In this document: piece by piece, positions 38,501-43,088 of the stretch
How positions within the stretch are numbered: the first letter of the stretch is position 1
Layout of the letters: every line of letters starts with the position of its first letter
Assembly: GCF_014356525.2 (NCBI RefSeq)
Contig: NC_052516.1
Span: forward strand, 27,291,796 to 27,355,795
Source: Nilaparvata lugens
Taxonomy: Eukaryota; Arthropoda; Insecta; Hemiptera; Delphacidae
DNA: 64,000 nt
Direction: 5' to 3'
Position numbers and translations under genes: made by a program
Notes under the pieces: model-generated
What the model was told of the DNA's origin: nothing
Databases searched by the model: none
The model's input: the letters and a program-made list of their open reading frames with translations, nothing else

Positions 38501-41500
38501 GAAAACTGATAATTGAGATTCAAACATGGATAATCTCGAACAATGTAATTTTGGCAATGTAATTTCCTCATAGCTTAGTATAAAGACTTCTCATGTTTTT
38601 TATGTAATTTTCAACTATTCTTCACTTTCCCGTATGCCTTCACTCTGCTCTTTTTCTTCCCTTCCTCACTCACTCTTTCTCTTCCCTATTTCTTAATAAT
38701 ATCCCATTCTTATTTTCTTGTACTGTTGAGCATTATAAACACTCGGCCTCTGCGCTCAGGTCCCCCGAACCTTGCAGGGACTTCCCATTTTTAATATAGT
38801 TATGTATAATCTTATTTAATGGTATTTTTATTTTTTCATTTTATATTGTATTTTACTTTTTTCTTTATAACCATTTTTTTCATTGTAATTATGTTTTTGG
38901 GACAAATGAAGATTTGAAGAAGCGCAAAGTCCATGACTCAGCTGTTGACAAGTTTATATAGTGAGGTCCACATTATAATGGCAGTGTTTGATGATGGCAA
39001 TGGTATTATTATCCTTGTCTATCATTCAACAAAGCAAATAGCGCTATCGCTTTCTCGCATCGCCCTGTTGCCAGATCGTCTTTCAACAATGTAGAATTAA
39101 TAATTAATTAACAAAGTGTTTCATCTTAATCATTATGAAATTATTTTAAAATATAATTGATTATCTTAAACAATAATGAACAGTTAATATCACATCAATA
39201 AACCAGTATCAGCTACCGTCTATAGAAGGCATTGACAAGATAGAGGATCGGCAAGGTGTTCTGCTATCTTTCTCCAATGCCATTATAACGTGGACCTCAC
39301 TAGTTTAGTTTAGTTTAGTTTAATTTTCGTCATGTAACACTACATAATCAAGCAAAGCTTGGTAGTATATGACACGTCAAAAAGTATTGAGTACAATACT
39401 AAAAAAAAAAAAGTAATCATAAAATAGAGAAAAAAAAAGAAGAAAATCAGAACATACAAAGTAGTTGGAAATATATGCCAGCAAAAAATACCTACACGCG
39501 CCAACAGTTGAAGCTTTCCTCTACACTGTACGGAGATGCATCGATCAATTTAGCTTTTATTGCATTCTTAAACCTTTTTGGGCACTCAATACATTTTATT
39601 TCAATAGGAAGAGAGTTATAAGCTCTTAATCCGCTATAATGTGGCCCTTTCTCTAAGCTTGCGGTTCTGTGTTGCGGGTACTGAAGATGAACTATCTGGT
39701 TTCTAGTATTGTAACTATGATGGATATGACTCTCTCTTAATATCTTCTCGTTTTTCTTCGTCATAGTTGCAATTTCGAGAAAGTACAGTGCAGGAACTGT
39801 TAAAATGCTAAGTCTTCTAAAAGAGTTTTTACAAGATTCATAAGGCTTCAAGTTGTCGACAATTCTGAGGGCTTTTTTTGCTTTTTGAAGACAGAATTGA
39901 GATTATTTTTTCCACTACCCCAGAACATTATGCTATATTGAATTATCGACATTAAATAGCCATGGAAGACATTCAATAGTGTTTTTGTTCCAACTATATT
40001 CTTCAGTACTTTCAAAGAGAAGCAGACACTTGAGAGTTTGTTCAGAATGTGATCCACTTGATCATTCCACTTGAGACAGTTTCTGATTCTGACTCCTAAA
40101 AAGCAGACTTCATCCTGAACAATCTCATCCATCTTTTGGCTGATTGTGTCACTCAACTTACTGGTCTCAGTCAACTTGAAATCCAATAATTTGGTTTTGT
40201 TTATATTCAAACAAAGACCGTTAGCCTGAAACCAGATGTTCATTTGATTAATAGTCTCTTCAGTCCTCTGGACAACTTCTTCCCACGTTCCAGTCACAAT
40301 ACTTGTGGTATCATCCGCAAAAAGAAAGACATTGGACGTGATATTGTCTGGAAGGTCATTCACATAAATTATGAATAACAAAGGGCCAAGAATAGATCCC
40401 TGTGGTACACCGCAGGGTATATTTCTCCATTCTGAAAAATAGCTTATCCCATTGTTATCATGTAACTTCACTTTCTGTTTCCTATTCAATAAAAAACTTT
40501 TAAAGAAATTTAAAGCTGAGATATCCAGGCCATAATATTCCAATTTGCAAAGCAACAGGTGGTGATTAACCATGTCAAAAGCTCTGGAGAGGTCGCAGAA
40601 GATCCCCATTGCATGTTTTTTCTGATCCAAACTCTCCAGCACATCATTTACAACATTAAAAACAGCATCCTTAGTTGCATGACCTTTGCGAAACCCATGT
40701 TGATTTTTGAACAGGATGTTATTTATTTCTAAATATTTTGAGAGTTGTTCATGTACAACTCTTTCAAAAATCTTGGAAAAAACTGGCAAAATTGCTATTG
40801 GCCGATAATTATTTAGTTCTTTCTGATCCCCTTTTTTGAATAGGGGTTTCACAATAGCATATTTCAGCTTACTTGGGAATTCGCCAGTTTTCAATGACAG
40901 ATTTATAATATAAGTTAGAGGTCCTGATATCAGATGTTTGGATGCTTTTATAACTGAAGATGGAATTTCATCCCAACCCGAGGAGGGGGAGCTGTTCAAT
41001 CTTGCTATGATACTCACAACACTCTTCTCAGAAACAGTTTTGAAATTGAATGTAGATGTACATCTTTTCGCTTTATTCAAGAGCTCAGAACATTTATCAA
41101 GAGATTGTGAATTTAAGTTTGAAGAGGATGAAGTTATGAAAAATCTGTTGAACAAGCTGGCCTTCTTTTTCGGATTAGTTATAACCTCTTCACCTGACTG
41201 TCGATTTAAACTAGGTTTAAACGCTAGTTGTAGTTGATTCAACAGTGAGACAGTTGCTTATAAAATAATTCAATTACTTAGGAAATAGAGATGAACGAAA
41301 TTCGCTTTTGAGAATGATTATATCTAAAGATTTGATTGAGATAGGAGAATTTAACATGATTTTTCTTTTTTCATGAATTTAACTTTTCAGGAAATAAGAT
41401 AGCCATAGTCAGGCTGATCGCCAATATTCGGAACGAATAGGCACTAGCAGAAGAAGAAGAAGAAGAAGAACATGATTTTTCATTGAAATGACATACTAAA

Positions 41501-43088
41501 CATGGTTTTATGAATACTATTATCAGCATAGCTTTCAATATTGGGATATGATGTATTTCAAAAATTTAGTCCAAATATGTAATTCAGCGTAGCATAGCTA
41601 AGTGTGAAGGGGCCCTAAGGCCCGCCGCAAAGTACACCACACAATCGACGACCCACGCTTATCCACGTTCAAGGTCAAACGAACGGGCTGGGTCTGTCAC
41701 TGCAAAGTCAACCCACGGTCCACGTTCCTCGACAAAAGCCGAGTGAGTATAGCCGAAAAAACTCGACAGAAGCCGAGTATAGCCGAAAAAACCCGACCAA
41801 AAGCCGGCAGAGTATAGTTTGTAAAAAAATAAGTTGAGAGTATGATACAGTTGTGAGCATGCGCCTTTTCCGTATCTATCCATGTCTGAAATAGACTGTT
41901 GAACAAAGCAGCTGATTGCTTTTAGAAAGACTTGAACCAGACTGACTAGACCTTAAAACAGTTATAGAATAGACACGGCCCATTGTATATTCATACTGAA
42001 AGTCGATGAAGTCAACATCTACTGCCATATCGCCAAATCGTGACGTCAGCATCAGATAGAAAGTTTTTCTGTAGAGTTCGTTTACATTGTTTTCCATAGG
42101 AGATTGTGTCTATTTCAGCGGGAGCGCAGCTGGAGTTTACCATTTTAATGAATAATAATTTACATCCTTCTGAAATAGACACAATCTGAAAGTTTTCTAT
42201 CCGATGATGACGTCACGATTTGGCGATATGGCAGTAGATGTTGGCTTCAGAGGCTAGACTTCCCCGCGTGTCTATTCTATAACTGGTCTAAGGACTAGAG
42301 CGAGGTAGGCCTAAAGGTGCGTACAGACTGTCACTCTGCTCCGCAACGAACGTCACTCCAGCAGAGCGATTGTTGATCGACCGGCGAGCAACAGTGGTTC
42401 GACCGGGGAACGCGAGAAGATCTAACATCTTCCGTAACGTTCATGATGGGTGCGTGGGAGGAGCGACTGTGGTTCGATGGTGGTACGAGGGCGGTACGAG
42501 GGAGGAGCGTGCTCGGTGCGGGTTGGAAGCGCGAATATGTGTACGCAGCTTAAGGACTAAGGTCTAGCGAGCAGAGTAGTTGACGGCGCATGAGCTAGTT
42601 GTAGGCATGCGCAGTACAACGAACGAGTGACCCCCGTTCCACGAAACCTGTGAACGAATTACAAACCGATCCACACGTGGATATTTACTTCGTGGAATGT
42701 TCTCGGCTGGGTGCAGTTTGCGGCGCTCCATTGCTAGCAATGCTTTTACAAAACTTTCCACGGCGTGGGTTGGAGTGGCGTGGATCAGCGTCGGTCCACT
42801 TTGCGGCGGGCTTTAATAGCATGATTTATCACTGAAAATGCAAATATAATGATGATTTGAATTGGATCAAGAACAATTTGTTTTGACTTTCAGAAGTGTG
42901 ATTCGCCAGCGGGAGGTGGTGTGGTGGGAGGTGGAGGAGGTGGGGGTGTGATTGAGTACCATCACCAGATGGGAGGTGGGGGCGGCGAACCAGCCTGCAA
43001 CGGAGGCATTTCCTTAAATGCTGACAACGCACTCTATGTCTCATGCAGCGATCTACACCTGTCTCCCAAGCGCGCCAAAATCAGCTAA
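1355..43088 (+). CDS. Rfx: RFX-family transcription factor, 13 3'-terminal exons (N-terminus outside window)
   Basis: Joined exons: 1355-1457, 2787-2930, 7656-7850, 10424-10605, 11690-12014, 19167-19310, 21101-21222, 22185-22306, 30291-30388, 31573-31788, 33900-34042, 36503-36656, 42894-43088. They give 2143 nt, one open frame of 713 residues plus TAA; every junction is GT/AG with matching phase. In residue order: Tyr/Gly/Thr-rich N-terminal region (1-147), winged-helix RFX DNA-binding domain (about 148-223, from [15 protein letters not shown] to [14 protein letters not shown]), a Gly-rich linker (about 236-300), the B/C region (317-478), the dimerisation domain (479-649) and a Gly-rich C-terminus. 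RFX1/2/3-type proteins bind X-box DNA as dimers in the nucleus; in insects Rfx drives cilium genes in sensory neurons (known for the family). The exon at 1355 opens with the last base of a split codon, so coding sequence continues upstream. The identity is very secure; which vertebrate RFX it matches best was not tested. Confidence 0.96.
1458..2786. other. Rfx intron with foldback remnants
   Basis: Bases 2008-2130 contain an inverted repeat (tttttctccctgaggg ... cctgagggagaaaaa) around a CCGAGGCGAAGCCGAGGG core. A related CTCCCTAGGGAG block lies at 2628-2720. Nothing else is recognised. Confidence 0.45.
2787..2930 (+). CDS. Rfx: Rfx exon
   Basis: Phase 0 at both ends, 48 codons. Acceptor ttgtcag, donor GCC|gtaagt. 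It encodes [20 protein letters not shown], then [20 protein letters not shown]. The segment resembles the Gln/Thr-rich activation region of RFX1-3 proteins. Confidence 0.88.
3072..3520 (+). pseudogene. LINE RNase-H-region relic
   Basis: The frame reads [20 protein letters not shown], which matches the 'L.GLLTGH..L..HL' pattern that ends the ORF2 of RNase-H-bearing LINEs (I, R1 or jockey-like). Stops follow soon after. Weak but characteristic. Confidence 0.5.
3542..3990 (-). pseudogene. LINE ORF2 C-terminal relic
   Basis: The frame at 3862-3542 contains [29 protein letters not shown] and LEEYLS, the usual 'YNTR...FNKLP..I' pattern that closes jockey/CR1-like ORF2 proteins. No RT core remains. 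Confidence 0.6.
5200..6198. repeat. 1-kb foldback (long inverted repeat)
   Basis: The left arm from 5200 (tttatattgtagttctgatt) is complementary to the right arm ending 6198 (aatcagaactacaatataaa). Pairing continues about 350 bp inward, to taacaatcggaaga at about 5835-5850, around a loop of about 260 bp. It holds no coding sequence and lies inside the Rfx transcript. Confidence 0.85.
6435..6580. mobile_element. Palindromic MITE (CCGGTTGCACAAAAGCC family)
   Basis: The ends ccggttgtacaaaagcc and ggcttttgtgcaaccgg pair, and most of the element folds on itself around an 'agaaccaatca...' core. Relatives lie at 16307, 45842 (truncated), 46105 and 54516. Confidence 0.8.
6867..7165. mobile_element. 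Possible MITE
   Basis: The stretch is bounded by ggtgtgatcacatt and aatcacaccct and has no coding content. Only this short terminal similarity supports it. The rest of the intron (4505-5199, 6199-7655) shows no gene. Confidence 0.3.
7656..7850 (+). CDS. Rfx: Rfx exon ending at RVSPAT before the DNA-binding domain
   Basis: Phase 0, 65 codons, starting at DVTYHLVNS after aattaatctag. A Gly/Ala/Asn-rich middle is followed by HATRVSPAT, the motif that precedes the RFX DNA-binding domain. Donor ACA|gttagt. The earlier AG at 7632-7634 would run into a TAA, so 7655 is the usable acceptor. A tandem repeat array begins in the intron about 15-20 bp after the donor. Confidence 0.9.
7866..8360 (+). repeat. 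Degenerate tandem array after Rfx exon donor
   Basis: Repeated units such as gcgtctctacattttgatcg, tgtagttagg and gtctctatcactgttgtcat alternate about ten times. A longer composite (array unit plus tgcacaattt and tttatttagaaattatg) recurs at about 7920, 8030 and 8230-8350. Confidence 0.8.
8361..9573. other. Rfx intron, AT-rich, nothing recognised
   Basis: I see no ORF, repeat ends or splice-flanked coding sequence. Confidence 0.5.
9574..9910. mobile_element. 337-bp TIR MITE
   Basis: The ends AAAGGGCCCCATTACACTAA and TTAGTGTA-like GTGTATTGGGCCCTTA are inverted for about 35 bp. The interior is rich in GAACTTGG/CCAAGTTC motifs. No coding capacity; probably moved by an hAT- or PIF-type transposase. 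Confidence 0.75.
10424..10605 (+). CDS. Rfx: Rfx exon: DNA-binding domain, main part
   Basis: Sixty codons plus two bases (acc ag|gttggt). It encodes [16 protein letters not shown] through the recognition region to [13 protein letters not shown], nearly identical to known RFX DNA-binding domains. The Arg-rich LRTRRLGTR stretch that contacts the X-box is intact. The split Arg codon is completed by the first base of the exon at 11690. Confidence 0.97.
10606..11689. other. Rfx intron with MITE and LINE ends
   Basis: TTA at 11053 is followed by GGCTCAACTCACACTTACG, the end of the MITE family complete at 15539-16184; this copy is truncated near 11205. At about 11440-11550 a LINE-like 3' end closes with repeated ATTTG units. 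Confidence 0.55.
11690..12014 (+). CDS. Rfx: Rfx exon: end of DNA-binding domain plus long Gly-rich linker
   Basis: Acceptor tttgtttcag, donor CAG|gtacca. One base finishes Arg, then 108 codons follow. [18 protein letters not shown] completes the DNA-binding wing; a stretch from about residue 20 of the exon onward is dominated by Gly with Asn, Ala and Lys, then a His/Asn/Gln-rich end. GC content and codon use differ sharply from the AT-rich surroundings. The polyglycine is not part of the conserved RFX core and is probably disordered. Confidence 0.93.
12190..12770 (+). pseudogene. RTE-type LINE reverse-transcriptase relic
   Basis: Fragments in shifted frames read [26 protein letters not shown] and [19 protein letters not shown], then [14 protein letters not shown]. 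These are the thumb and C-terminal motifs of RTE/BovB-like reverse transcriptases. Frameshifts and stops show it is dead. Confidence 0.82.
12772..14450. repeat. Inverted duplication with ~260-bp arms
   Basis: The left arm starts gcgatgtaagtgatgacgta at 12772. The right arm is its complement ending 14450. Arms share agccgttgctacgacgc, caaacaaaccgttgctatgg and, at the inner ends, gggacagccaaagcagaaag. The left arm is lengthened by the MITE at 12915; the right arm keeps the empty site. The spacer (13311-14153) is AT-rich with an A-run at about 13887-13903 and no gene. Confidence 0.85.
12915..13162 (+). mobile_element. GC-rich MITE, TAA-flanked (PIF/Harbinger-like), copy A
   Basis: Ends AGGTGCGTACAGAC / GTGTACGCAGCT, flanked by TAA and TAG. 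Copies B (34199-34435) and C (42315-42550) have perfect TTA/TAA target duplications. No ORF of meaning; the small ORFs come from its GC-rich text. Confidence 0.85.
14533..14720. repeat. Hairpin foldback
   Basis: The left arm cataccatagtaccatttt...caaccagttccggatgcttac pairs with gtaagcatcc...tggttg and ggtaccatggtatt. A second hairpin follows at 14738-14855 (aactaaggacttctgctctg / ggcagaagtccttagtt). Confidence 0.8.
15082..15398. mobile_element. 317-bp TTA-flanked MITE
   Basis: TTA on both sides. The TIRs share TTTCACACCAAAGCTGGGCC; the interior is rich in GAGCC. Looks like a PIF/Harbinger-type non-autonomous element. Confidence 0.82.
15539..16184. mobile_element. TTA-flanked MITE with nested insertion
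   Basis: TTA at 15536-15538 and 16185-16187. The ends GGCTAAACTCACAC... and ...GTAAGTTGAGCC are inverted. The interior is built of GACTCAAGTCGAG-like inverted words. A short Helitron-like repeat (15656-15838) sits inside. A truncated relative is at 11056. Confidence 0.82.
15656..15838 (-). mobile_element. Internally deleted copy of the GACCGAGCGAAGTGAG repeat
   Basis: On the minus strand it begins ATTGACCGAGCGAAGTGAG and ends GTTCACAGAACTACTAGT. Because both ends survive, it defines the element's limits. Other copies: 23040-23345, 29987-30012, 50317-50587, 51611-52005, 53545-53602, 61931-62447. Confidence 0.75.
16307..16454. mobile_element. Palindromic MITE (CCGGTTGCACAAAAGCC family), TAA-flanked
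   Basis: GTGCCGGTTGCACAAAGCCG and its near-complement bound 148 bp that fold almost completely; TAA lies on each side. Core agaaccaatcagaaaa...tctgattggttct. Confidence 0.85.
16750..16854 (+). CDS. Candidate cassette exon in Rfx intron (speculative)
   Basis: Between an AG (tttatccag) and a good donor (AAG|gtgaga) lie 35 codons in phase 0: [20 protein letters not shown] to [10 protein letters not shown]. The surrounding Rfx intron is phase 0, so inclusion would keep the frame. The text looks protein-like and open upstream to a TAA near 16706. I recognise no family; it could also be a relic of an unrelated gene or transposon. Confidence 0.3.
17442..18797 (+). mobile_element. mariner element with TA duplication
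   Basis: TIRs of about 42 bp start ATACGAGGGTAGGCTGATAA and match except for two positions; TA flanks both ends (17440-17441, 18798-18799). At 1356 bp it has the usual mariner length and encloses a broken transposase. The TIR resembles the mellifera-type subfamily (inference). Confidence 0.95.
17605..18679 (+). pseudogene. mariner transposase, frameshifted and with one nonsense codon
   Basis: A DDE-type transposase that cuts and pastes its element at TA. The N-terminal helix-turn-helix region is visible ([38 protein letters not shown]). Catalytic motifs: [14 protein letters not shown] (first Asp), QHDNARPHT (second) and [13 protein letters not shown] (third), so D,D,D is complete. A one-base excess in the A-run at 18215-18221 shifts the frame, and a TGA at 18581-18583 cuts off the last 33 or so codons, which remain readable to a TAA at 18677-18679. 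The start is taken at the ATG at 17605 (MASCFGVM). The two lesions and near-intact TIRs indicate fairly recent death. Confidence 0.93.
18815..19110. repeat. Non-autonomous DNA repeat fragment
   Basis: The stretch (catttgtcgagaccaaagcc ... tttcgtgggacaccctgt) recurs as part of the foldback at 34720-35160, and its last 20 bases at about 36385. No coding content. Confidence 0.5.
19167..19310 (+). CDS. Rfx: Rfx exon: start of B region
   Basis: Phase 0, 48 codons. Acceptor gtgtttttcag, donor GAG|gtgagt. It encodes [20 protein letters not shown], then the helix ending [11 protein letters not shown], which matches the RFX extended B region (ALPEF..ISSLP....LYREHCE in vertebrates). The preceding 70 bp contain a DNA-transposon-like end (tttcgtgggacaccctgt). 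Confidence 0.93.
19350..20070 (-). pseudogene. LINE 3' end relic
   Basis: On the minus strand it ends in repeated TTTGAA units (19355-19375). Upstream at about 19900-20030 the translation keeps LLSGPN-like and 'AATF' text, typical of LINE ORF2 C-termini. No RT core remains. Confidence 0.5.
20165..20510. mobile_element. SINE-like relics
   Basis: tctgggtacgaatctcg at about 20205 resembles a decayed B box, followed by a body (cgggccactcccgtgtttc) shared with the SINE at 34087. A second inverted body (ttcaggacctctgacatgac) follows at 20473. Confidence 0.4.
20560..20880 (-). pseudogene. LINE 3' end relic
   Basis: Related in reverse to 60940-61140: both share actatgtgtaa and ctccctatcattt-like text and end in an AATAAATCAAT-type tail. 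The frame at 20876-20691 is open but I recognise no domain. Confidence 0.4.
21054..21120 (+). repeat. 47-bp duplication across a splice acceptor
   Basis: gctttttccgatgcaatatt at 21054 and gcttttctcgatgcaatatt at 21101 are each preceded by AG, 47 bp apart. The second copy is the true exon start. Confidence 0.85.
21101..21222 (+). CDS. Rfx: Rfx exon: B region
   Basis: Forty codons plus two bases; acceptor ctattttcag, donor AA|gtaagt. It encodes [20 protein letters not shown], then an acidic stretch ([10 protein letters not shown]). The first 20 bases are near-duplicated 47 bp upstream at 21054, also preceded by AG. Confidence 0.9.
21338..21588. mobile_element. 250-bp foldback MITE
   Basis: The left arm (gagtagatatcccatggtat ... 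actgttatctcaagccgat) pairs with the right arm (atcggcttgagttaacagta ... ccatgggatatctactt). Related pieces at 36687-36860 and 37605-37795. Confidence 0.82.
21598..21770 (+). mobile_element. tRNA-derived SINE (head and part of body)
   Basis: A perfect A box (TAGCCGAGACG, 21606-21616) and B box (GGTTCGAATCC, 21658-21668) with Leu/Ser-tRNA-like text (GACTAAGGC). The ends do not form an acceptor stem, so it is a SINE promoter head and not a working tRNA. Confidence 0.75.
22185..22306 (+). CDS. Rfx: Rfx exon: B/C region
   Basis: One base completes Lys, then 40 codons, then one base. It encodes [20 protein letters not shown] and ends [13 protein letters not shown], closely matching the vertebrate [15 protein letters not shown] segment. 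Donor a|gtgagt. Confidence 0.95.
22423..22657. repeat. Foldback with nested hairpin
   Basis: gaaattgtcaaccacttttt pairs with aaggtggttgacaatttct; inside, tggcttaaccagc pairs with ctggttaagcc. No ORF of note. Confidence 0.75.
23040..23345 (+). mobile_element. Helitron-like repeat, 5' part
   Basis: Begins attgaccgagcgaagtgagg, continues gttgcgcatttacgacgaaa and gcgcgtcgacctatatacaa; it loses the 3' part at about 23330. Same family as 15656 and 61931. Confidence 0.75.
23731..26655 (-). pseudogene. LINE ORF2: endonuclease and reverse transcriptase
   Basis: An AP-like endonuclease nicks the target and the RT copies the RNA at the nick. Endonuclease: [11 protein letters not shown] and SEHGLK (about 26620-26510), then an in-frame TAA; GDFNVD at about 26190 and SDH at about 26000. 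A frameshift near 25960 leads to the linker frame (25973-25191) and another near 25254 to the RT frame. RT motifs: [44 protein letters not shown] and YADD (about 24575). The C-terminus has YQTRNRGDF, typical of jockey/CR1-like ORF2. One nonsense codon and two frameshifts make it inactive. Confidence 0.95.
26655..28365 (-). pseudogene. LINE ORF1: FLYWCH-type zinc finger, coiled coil, SGNH-type hydrolase
   Basis: Residues 1-70 show a FLYWCH-like pattern: F..YRL, W-x-C, four residues, C-x-A, ending [10 protein letters not shown] low-complexity Ser/Pro part follows, then a coiled coil (about 160-245, Leu/Glu/Lys-rich). The end resembles a SGNH/GDSL-type esterase: [26 protein letters not shown] (block III-like) and GLHMN (block V-like). 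A one-base shift near 27160 splits the hydrolase between two frames. Esterase domains are known in ORF1 of CR1-type LINEs; the FLYWCH finger presumably binds nucleic acid. The start ATG at 28365-28363 gives the longest frame. Confidence 0.85.
28366..30290. other. LINE 5' flank and rest of Rfx intron
   Basis: A-rich on the plus strand with no ORF. The 26-bp end of the GACCGAGCG repeat (tgttcacagaactactagt) lies at 29987-30012. Confidence 0.45.
30291..30388 (+). CDS. Rfx: Rfx exon: C region
   Basis: Two bases complete Ser, then 32 codons [20 protein letters not shown] through LLNIK. Acceptor atttttgaag, donor AAG|gtcagt. It follows a 7984-bp intron filled by an antisense LINE. Matches the family segment (A/S)LTQ(A/S)IRNFAK.LE.WL..AM. 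Confidence 0.93.
30846..31135 (+). pseudogene. LINE ORF2 C-terminal relic
   Basis: The frame reads [20 protein letters not shown] then KRTLREFL, matching 'K.FN.LP..I....L..FK..L..FL' at the end of jockey/CR1-like ORF2, then stops. Confidence 0.6.
31291..31572 (+). repeat. Three 94-bp tandem units, each with a decoy copy of the next exon's start
   Basis: Units 31291-31384, 31385-31478 and 31479-31572 are exactly 94 bp and over 80% alike. Each starts GTGACGRCAGTKGGCGCAAT just after TAG, matching the real exon start at 31573 (GTGAATGCAGTGGGCGCG) for about 37 bases. The frames read [22 protein letters not shown] and [14 protein letters not shown]. Confidence 0.95.
31573..31788 (+). CDS. Rfx: Rfx exon: start of dimerisation domain
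   Basis: Phase 0, 72 codons: [20 protein letters not shown] through [16 protein letters not shown] to LETNFK. Acceptor gtgtttttgtag, donor AAA|gtaaga. It is GC-rich and almost invariant across RFX proteins. Three 94-bp units directly upstream each repeat the acceptor and the start of this exon (see repeat at 31291). Confidence 0.96.
31830..32738 (+). pseudogene. 5'-truncated sense copy of the 23.6-kb LINE
   Basis: Starts about 40 bp after the exon donor at 31788. It encodes [36 protein letters not shown] and [15 protein letters not shown], clearly the same family as the antisense LINE, then a frameshift near 32270 and YNTRNRGDY. The 3' end is tttaaaaacaaacaaacaa, matching that element's tail. 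Confidence 0.93.
32740..33899. other. Rfx intron, small repeats only
   Basis: A perfect 34-bp tandem duplication (33479-33512, 33513-33546; gttggatccatatgacggat ...) and an inverted LINE 3' end (33700-33750, gagacaacaggt). No gene seen. Confidence 0.6.
33900..34042 (+). CDS. Rfx: Rfx exon: dimerisation domain
   Basis: Forty-seven codons plus two bases: [20 protein letters not shown] to [13 protein letters not shown]. Acceptor tattttcag, donor AG|gtgacc. It matches the LQQQSTLEQWA.WL segment of vertebrate RFX. A SINE begins about 40 bp after the donor. Confidence 0.95.
34083..34690 (+). mobile_element. tRNA-derived SINE split by a MITE
   Basis: A box TGGTCTAGTGG (34095-34105) and near-B box GGTTCAAGCTC (34139-34149). 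The body resumes after the MITE at 34439 with cacggttatgaccaggtcac and ends near ccccaccaataaaagtg. The MITE duplicated TTA on entry, so the SINE is older. Confidence 0.75.
34199..34435 (-). mobile_element. GC-rich MITE, TTA-flanked (PIF/Harbinger-like), copy B
   Basis: Perfect TTA duplication at 34196-34198 and 34436-34438. Reverse orientation to copies A and C; 237 bp. Confidence 0.92.
34720..35160. repeat. Foldback repeat
   Basis: ttgaaaaacgtcaataact on the left pairs with gtttattgacgtttttgaaa on the right, and tttttatgagcagtcaaa with a near-complement in the middle. It contains catttgtcgagttcaaa, shared with 18830. Confidence 0.7.
35308..36205 (+). mobile_element. Non-autonomous element with internal GT microsatellite
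   Basis: Opens actttcctcgccctattacc with a small hairpin (ctttcct...aggaaag), has a GT run at about 35434-35537, blocks such as ttcaagatggcggataaaat, and closes at about 36150-36205 with ggcaaggaaagttgggtgag. Termini are not certain. Such GT-bearing repeats are common in hemipteran genomes as I recall. Confidence 0.5.
36503..36656 (+). CDS. Rfx: Rfx exon: end of dimerisation domain
   Basis: One base completes Ser, then 51 codons: [20 protein letters not shown] to [10 protein letters not shown], nearly identical to vertebrate RFX1-3. Donor GAG|gtgagt. Reading on through the donor would add eight residues before TAG, so intron retention would give a short alternative C-terminus. Confidence 0.96.
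36657..37795. repeat. Foldback MITE remnants around a 248-bp tandem duplication
   Basis: Outer parts (36687-36860, 37605-37795) relate to the 21338 MITE. Between them, 37023-37270 is repeated almost exactly at 37271-37511 (starting cttaatagaacattaatatt), with a few small differences. Confidence 0.85.
37812..37940. mobile_element. Truncated copy of the GTGAGGTCCAC MITE
   Basis: Starts gtgaggtccacagcattgat and aligns with the left part of 38961-39300, then stops. Confidence 0.7.
38195..38945 (+). pseudogene. LINE ORF2 C-terminal relic and 3' UTR
   Basis: The translation [35 protein letters not shown] matches the LINE ORF2 end ('L.K..IR.I......P...LF.EL.VL.V..L'). Several stops follow, then a T-rich 3' UTR. 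Confidence 0.65.
38961..39300. mobile_element. Complete TA-flanked MITE (GTGAGGTCCAC family)
   Basis: 340 bp with TIRs GTGAGGTCCACATTATAATG / CATTATAACGTGGACCTCAC and TA on both sides, as for Tc1/mariner-type targets. Confidence 0.88.
39302..41262 (-). pseudogene. 5'-truncated LINE reverse transcriptase (CR1/L2-like)
   Basis: The main frame (41242-39848) carries RT motifs [82 protein letters not shown] and FADD (40311-40322). A frameshift near 39848 leads to [23 protein letters not shown] and YSVEESF. The endonuclease is missing. The 3' tail is (TAAAC)-type (39303-39330) and abuts the end of the MITE at 39300. It differs from the 23.6-kb LINE in sequence and tail, so it is another family. 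Confidence 0.93.
41619..42813. mobile_element. Large TAA-flanked MITE with two nested elements
   Basis: TIRs contain GCCCGCCGCAAAGT at both ends, with TAA beside each. Inside lie a foldback (41959-42285, CAGTTATAGAATAGACACG arms with two inverted 'gacgtcacgatttggcgat' copies) and the PIF-like MITE copy C. Confidence 0.78.
42315..42550 (+). mobile_element. GC-rich MITE, TAA-flanked (PIF/Harbinger-like), copy C
   Basis: Perfect TAA duplication (42312-42314, 42551-42553), 236 bp, same ends as copies A and B. Confidence 0.92.
42894..43088 (+). CDS. Rfx: Rfx last coding exon
   Basis: Phase 0, 64 codons plus TAA at 43086-43088; acceptor gttttgactttcag. It encodes KCDSPAGGG, a Gly-run, VIEYHHQ and a basic end ([11 protein letters not shown]). 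The C-terminal tail of RFX proteins is poorly conserved, but SPKRAK-like ends resemble the PQAKREK motif of vertebrate RFX3. Supported by phase, frame and GC-rich coding character rather than strong homology. Confidence 0.82.
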   Translation, partial: KCDSPAGGGVVGGGGGGGVIEYHHQMGGGGGEPACNGGISLNADNALYVSCSDLHLSPKRAKIS

